Shown here: positions 43,317 through 45,582 of the stretch, piece by piece
Layout: each line of letters starts with the position of its first letter
Position numbering within the stretch: the first letter of the stretch is position 1
Assembly (NCBI RefSeq): GCF_027307225.1
Contig: NZ_DAHUXJ010000067.1
Span: 1 to 45,582 of the forward strand
From: Bradyrhizobium sp.
GTDB taxonomy: Bacteria > Pseudomonadota > Alphaproteobacteria > Rhizobiales > Xanthobacteraceae
Direction of reading: 5' to 3'
DNA length: 45,582 bases
Program-made: the position numbers and the translations under genes
Notes under the pieces: generated by a model
Told to the model about the DNA's origin: nothing
The model's database searches: none
Seen by the model: only the letters and a program-made list of their open reading frames with translations

Positions 43317-44963
43317 ATGCCCGATAACCACCCGCTCGCGGGAAAACCCGTTCCGGCATCACAGCTCGCCAATATTCCGCGGCTGGTGACGGCCTATTTC
43401 GTGGGCAAGCCCGATCCGAAGGTCGCAACGCAACGGGTCGCGTTCGGCACCTCGGGCCATCGCGGCTCCTCGTTCAACCTTGCCTTCAACGAGGCGCATA
43501 TTCTTTCGGTCAGTCAGGCTGTCTGCGATTACAGAGCCGAGAAAAACCTCACCGGACCGCTGTTCATCGGCATCGACACCCATGCGCTCGCCGAGCCGGC
43601 GCTCGCCAGCGCGCTGGAAGTGTTCGCCGCCAACCGCGTCACGGTGATGATCGACGCCCACGACGGCTACACGCCGACGCCGGCGGTTTCGCACGCGATC
43701 CTCACCTACAACAAGGGCCGCCAGGGCGGCCTCGCCGACGGTGTCGTGGTCACGCCCTCGCACAATCCGCCGGAAGACGGCGGCTTCAAATACAATCCTC
43801 CAAATGGCGGACCGGCCGACACCGACGTCACCGGCGCGATCGAGCGCGCCGCCAACCGCTATCTCGAGAACAATCTGGATCGCGTGAAGCGGATGCCTTA
43901 CGAGCGCGCGCGCAAGGCAGCTAACGTGCATCGCTACGACTACGTCACGCCCTATGTCGCCAATCTCGCCGATATTCTCGACATGGAGGCGATCCGCTCA
44001 TCCGGCGTGAAGATCGGCATCGATCCGCTTGGCAGCGCGGCGGTGCGCTATTGGGGGCCGATCATCGAGCGCTATCGGCTGAATGCGACGCTGATCCGCG
44101 ACGAGGTCGACCCGACCTTCCGTTTCATGACGCTGGATTGGGACGGCAAGATCAGGATGGATTGTTCCTCGCCTTATGCGATGGCGCAGCTCATCAACAT
44201 GCGCGACAAGTTCGATGTCGCCTTTGCCAACGACACCGACGCCGACCGCCACGGCATCGTCACCCGCTCCAGCGGCTTGATGAATCCGAATCATTTTCTG
44301 GCGGCTTCGATTGCGTTCCTGTTCGAACATCGTCCGCAATGGCGCCAGGACAGCGCGATCGGCAAGACCATTGTATCCAGCGCGATCATCGACCGCGTCG
44401 CCGGCAAGATCGGCCGCAAGGTGGTGGAGACGCCGGTTGGATTCAAATGGTTCGTCGATGGCCTCGTCAGCGGCGGATTCGGCTTTGCCGGCGAGGAGAG
44501 CGCGGGCGCCTCGTTCCTGCGCAAGGATGGCTCGGTGTGGACCACGGACAAGGACGGCCTGATCATGGGCCTGCTCGCCGCCGAGATCACGGCGCGGACC
44601 GGGCGCGATCCCAGCCAGTTGTTCGACACGCTGACGACCGAACTCGGCAAGCCCTTCTATGCGCGGATCGATGCGCCGGCGTCCGCGCAGCAAAAAAGCG
44701 TCTTCAAGACGCTGACGGCTGAGAAACTTGGCATGAAGGAACTGGGCGGCGAGAGGGTTACGGCGGTGCTGTCGGCGGCGCCGGGCAACAACCAGCCGTT
44801 CGGCGGCATCAAGGTCGTGGCCGACAACGGCTGGTTCGCGGCGCGCCCCTCCGGTACCGAAGAGGTCTACAAGATCTATGCGGAGAGCTTCCGCAGCGAG
44901 GCGCACTTGCGGCAAATCCAGGACGAGGCGCGATCCGCGATCGCGCGAACGTTCACCAGTTGA
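43317..44963 (+). CDS. pgm: Phosphoglucomutase (alpha-D-glucose phosphate-specific)
   Basis: 548 residues. Interconverts glucose 1- and 6-phosphate, feeding glycogen, trehalose and exopolysaccharide synthesis. Seen: FGTSGHRGSSF, the phosphoserine loop VVTPSHNPPEDGGFKYNPPNGGPAD, metal-binding DTDADRHG, sugar-specificity GEESAGASF, and the C-terminal phosphate site ARPSGTEEVYKIYAESF. AAGGA lies 6 bases before the ATG at 43317; an ATG at 43281 gives 12 extra residues. Divergent from uvrB. Confidence 0.96.
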   Translation: MPDNHPLAGKPVPASQLANIPRLVTAYFVGKPDPKVATQRVAFGTSGHRGSSFNLAFNEAHILSVSQAVCDYRAEKNLTGPLFIGIDTHALAEPALASALEVFAANRVTVMIDAHDGYTPTPAVSHAILTYNKGRQGGLADGVVVTPSHNPPEDGGFKYNPPNGGPADTDVTGAIERAANRYLENNLDRVKRMPYERARKAANVHRYDYVTPYVANLADILDMEAIRSSGVKIGIDPLGSAAVRYWGPIIERYRLNATLIRDEVDPTFRFMTLDWDGKIRMDCSSPYAMAQLINMRDKFDVAFANDTDADRHGIVTRSSGLMNPNHFLAASIAFLFEHRPQWRQDSAIGKTIVSSAIIDRVAGKIGRKVVETPVGFKWFVDGLVSGGFGFAGEESAGASFLRKDGSVWTTDKDGLIMGLLAAEITARTGRDPSQLFDTLTTELGKPFYARIDAPASAQQKSVFKTLTAEKLGMKELGGERVTAVLSAAPGNNQPFGGIKVVADNGWFAARPSGTEEVYKIYAESFRSEAHLRQIQDEARSAIARTFTS

Positions 44964-44981
44964 GGCCGCGTTGGCCGATCT

Positions 44982-45170
44982 TTACGCAGCCGGCGTCGGC
45001 GCTGGACCGTTGACGATGTCGAGGTGAATCCCGCCGCAGCGGGTGCATCGCATCGTCCAGTATTCGGCGCCTGCGCGGCCACCGATCACGCGCAGCACCC
45101 GAAGCGTACCGTCGCAGTCCGGGCAGCTGGAGCGTACGCCGGCGGATGAGCTGGTTTGGGATTCATACAT
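44982..45170 (-). CDS. Small zinc-ribbon protein of unknown function
   Basis: 62 residues from the ATG at 45170. Two cysteine pairs (SCPDCDGTL and MRCTRCGGI) spaced for one zinc site, with VLRVIGGRAGAEYWT between. Ends in PAPTPAA. The start overlaps the 3' end of the next gene by 8 bases (ATGTATGA at 45170-45163), so it is translated by coupling. Probably a conserved small protein of this lineage; no function known. Confidence 0.75.
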   Translation of the reverse strand: MYESQTSSSAGVRSSCPDCDGTLRVLRVIGGRAGAEYWTMRCTRCGGIHLDIVNGPAPTPAA

Positions 45171-45402
45171 GAGCGGTCTCCCGCCTTTTCTCTGACGTGA
45201 CGAACCGCCGGTTGAGGTAGTCGACGCGGGTTTTTGCGTCGGCGATGGCCGCTTCCGCATCGGACCAGGCGAAGCCGGCCTCAAGCTCGGGGAATGAAAC
45301 GCCGTCGATGACGACGGGTTGATCGTCCTCGCGCCTGATCCGGGCGTGCCAGAGGCCCCTGCCGGCCTCAAAAGCCTCGATCTGAAAACCGTCATAGGTC
45401 AT
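45163..45402 (-). CDS. Small conserved protein of unknown function
   Basis: 79 residues. Begins TYDGFQIEAFEAGRGLWHARIRRED, a compact antiparallel beta start with Gly-Leu-Trp, followed by VIDGVSFPELEAGFAWSDAEAAIADAKTRVDYLNRRF, an amphipathic helix. Soluble. First of two overlapping genes; the second is the zinc-ribbon gene. No family name can be assigned. Confidence 0.75.
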   Translation of the reverse strand: MTYDGFQIEAFEAGRGLWHARIRREDDQPVVIDGVSFPELEAGFAWSDAEAAIADAKTRVDYLNRRFVTSEKRRETAHV

Positions 45403-45582
45403 GTCGTGTCTCCGCCGCGTCCGGACATCAGAAAACCACGACTGTCCGTAGCGGATGAAGATGTCGTATTTTTGTAGCTCGTGATCTGTCGCCTTCGTTG
45501 TTGAGTTTCGGAGGAGCCGGAAAGCGTGGACGGTTCCGCCAGCCTGGTCATGCCATGGATATTGCTGCCGGGTTAGCCCTCT
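45403..45582. other. End of window without a supported gene
   Basis: 180 bases. Holds only short open frames on both strands and a run TCGTATTTTTGTAG. It is the likely promoter region of the two small minus-strand genes; a gene to the right may begin beyond the edge. Confidence 0.4.

Overview
The window is about 45.6 kb of GC-rich (roughly 63 percent in the ordinary genes) alphaproteobacterial chromosome. Gene content and style point to Bradyrhizobium or a close relative in the Nitrobacteraceae: a type II lumazine synthase, an Omp25/31-like barrel, UvrB and UvrC with long N-terminal extensions, L25 with an Ala/Pro tail, many short exported proteins of unknown function, and several families of intergenic palindromes typical of these genomes. 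This placement is inference from the sequence alone; there is no rRNA or marker gene to fix it.

Layout. 1-9.1 kb: 5' part of uvrC (minus), an outer membrane barrel gene, cspA, rlmJ, a periplasmic RNase T2, three small exported proteins, and a marR - response regulator - histidine kinase operon. 9.1-19 kb: housekeeping genes (ilvE, hisS, a tautomerase/thioesterase pair, proC, a YbjN protein, ribH2, prs, a lipoprotein). 18-21 kb: a minus-strand lgt - midA-like - pgeF operon. 21-26 kb: ubiK, a YdeI-like gene, then a sulfur locus in which an ArsR-rhodanese fusion regulator and a nucleoside phosphorylase diverge from a persulfide-dioxygenase-like hydrolase and an MFS transporter. 26-28 kb: a repeat-rich zone holding a REP-associated tyrosine transposase (RAYT) framed by its own palindromes. 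28-34 kb: rplY, pth, ychF, two MaoC-type hydratases and small conserved genes. 34-38 kb: another repeat zone and a large caspase-fold protein that has lost both catalytic residues. 38-45.6 kb: a DpnI-type methyl-dependent restriction enzyme, an NmrA-like oxidoreductase between two copies of the uvrB 3' tail, uvrB, pgm, and two overlapping small genes.

No tRNA, rRNA, CRISPR array, prophage or full insertion sequence was found. The unusual content is mostly repeat biology and gene replacement: (i) a two-hairpin element in two copies whose stem substitutions are compensatory, one copy lying inside the two-component operon and supplying a stop codon; (ii) a RAYT with flanking REP pairs; (iii) a composite repeat of about 420 bp in two inverted copies bracketing 27.2-34.9 kb; (iv) an intergenic palindrome translated in frame inside UvrB; (v) AT-rich segments (centre of hisS, all of pth, dpnI) that look imported; (vi) a pseudo-caspase; (vii) tandem two-codon ORFs just before uvrC. 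Of the protein systems, the ArsR-rhodanese regulator whose only cysteines lie in the rhodanese domain and the acquired DpnI gene beside a duplicated uvrB tail most deserve follow-up.
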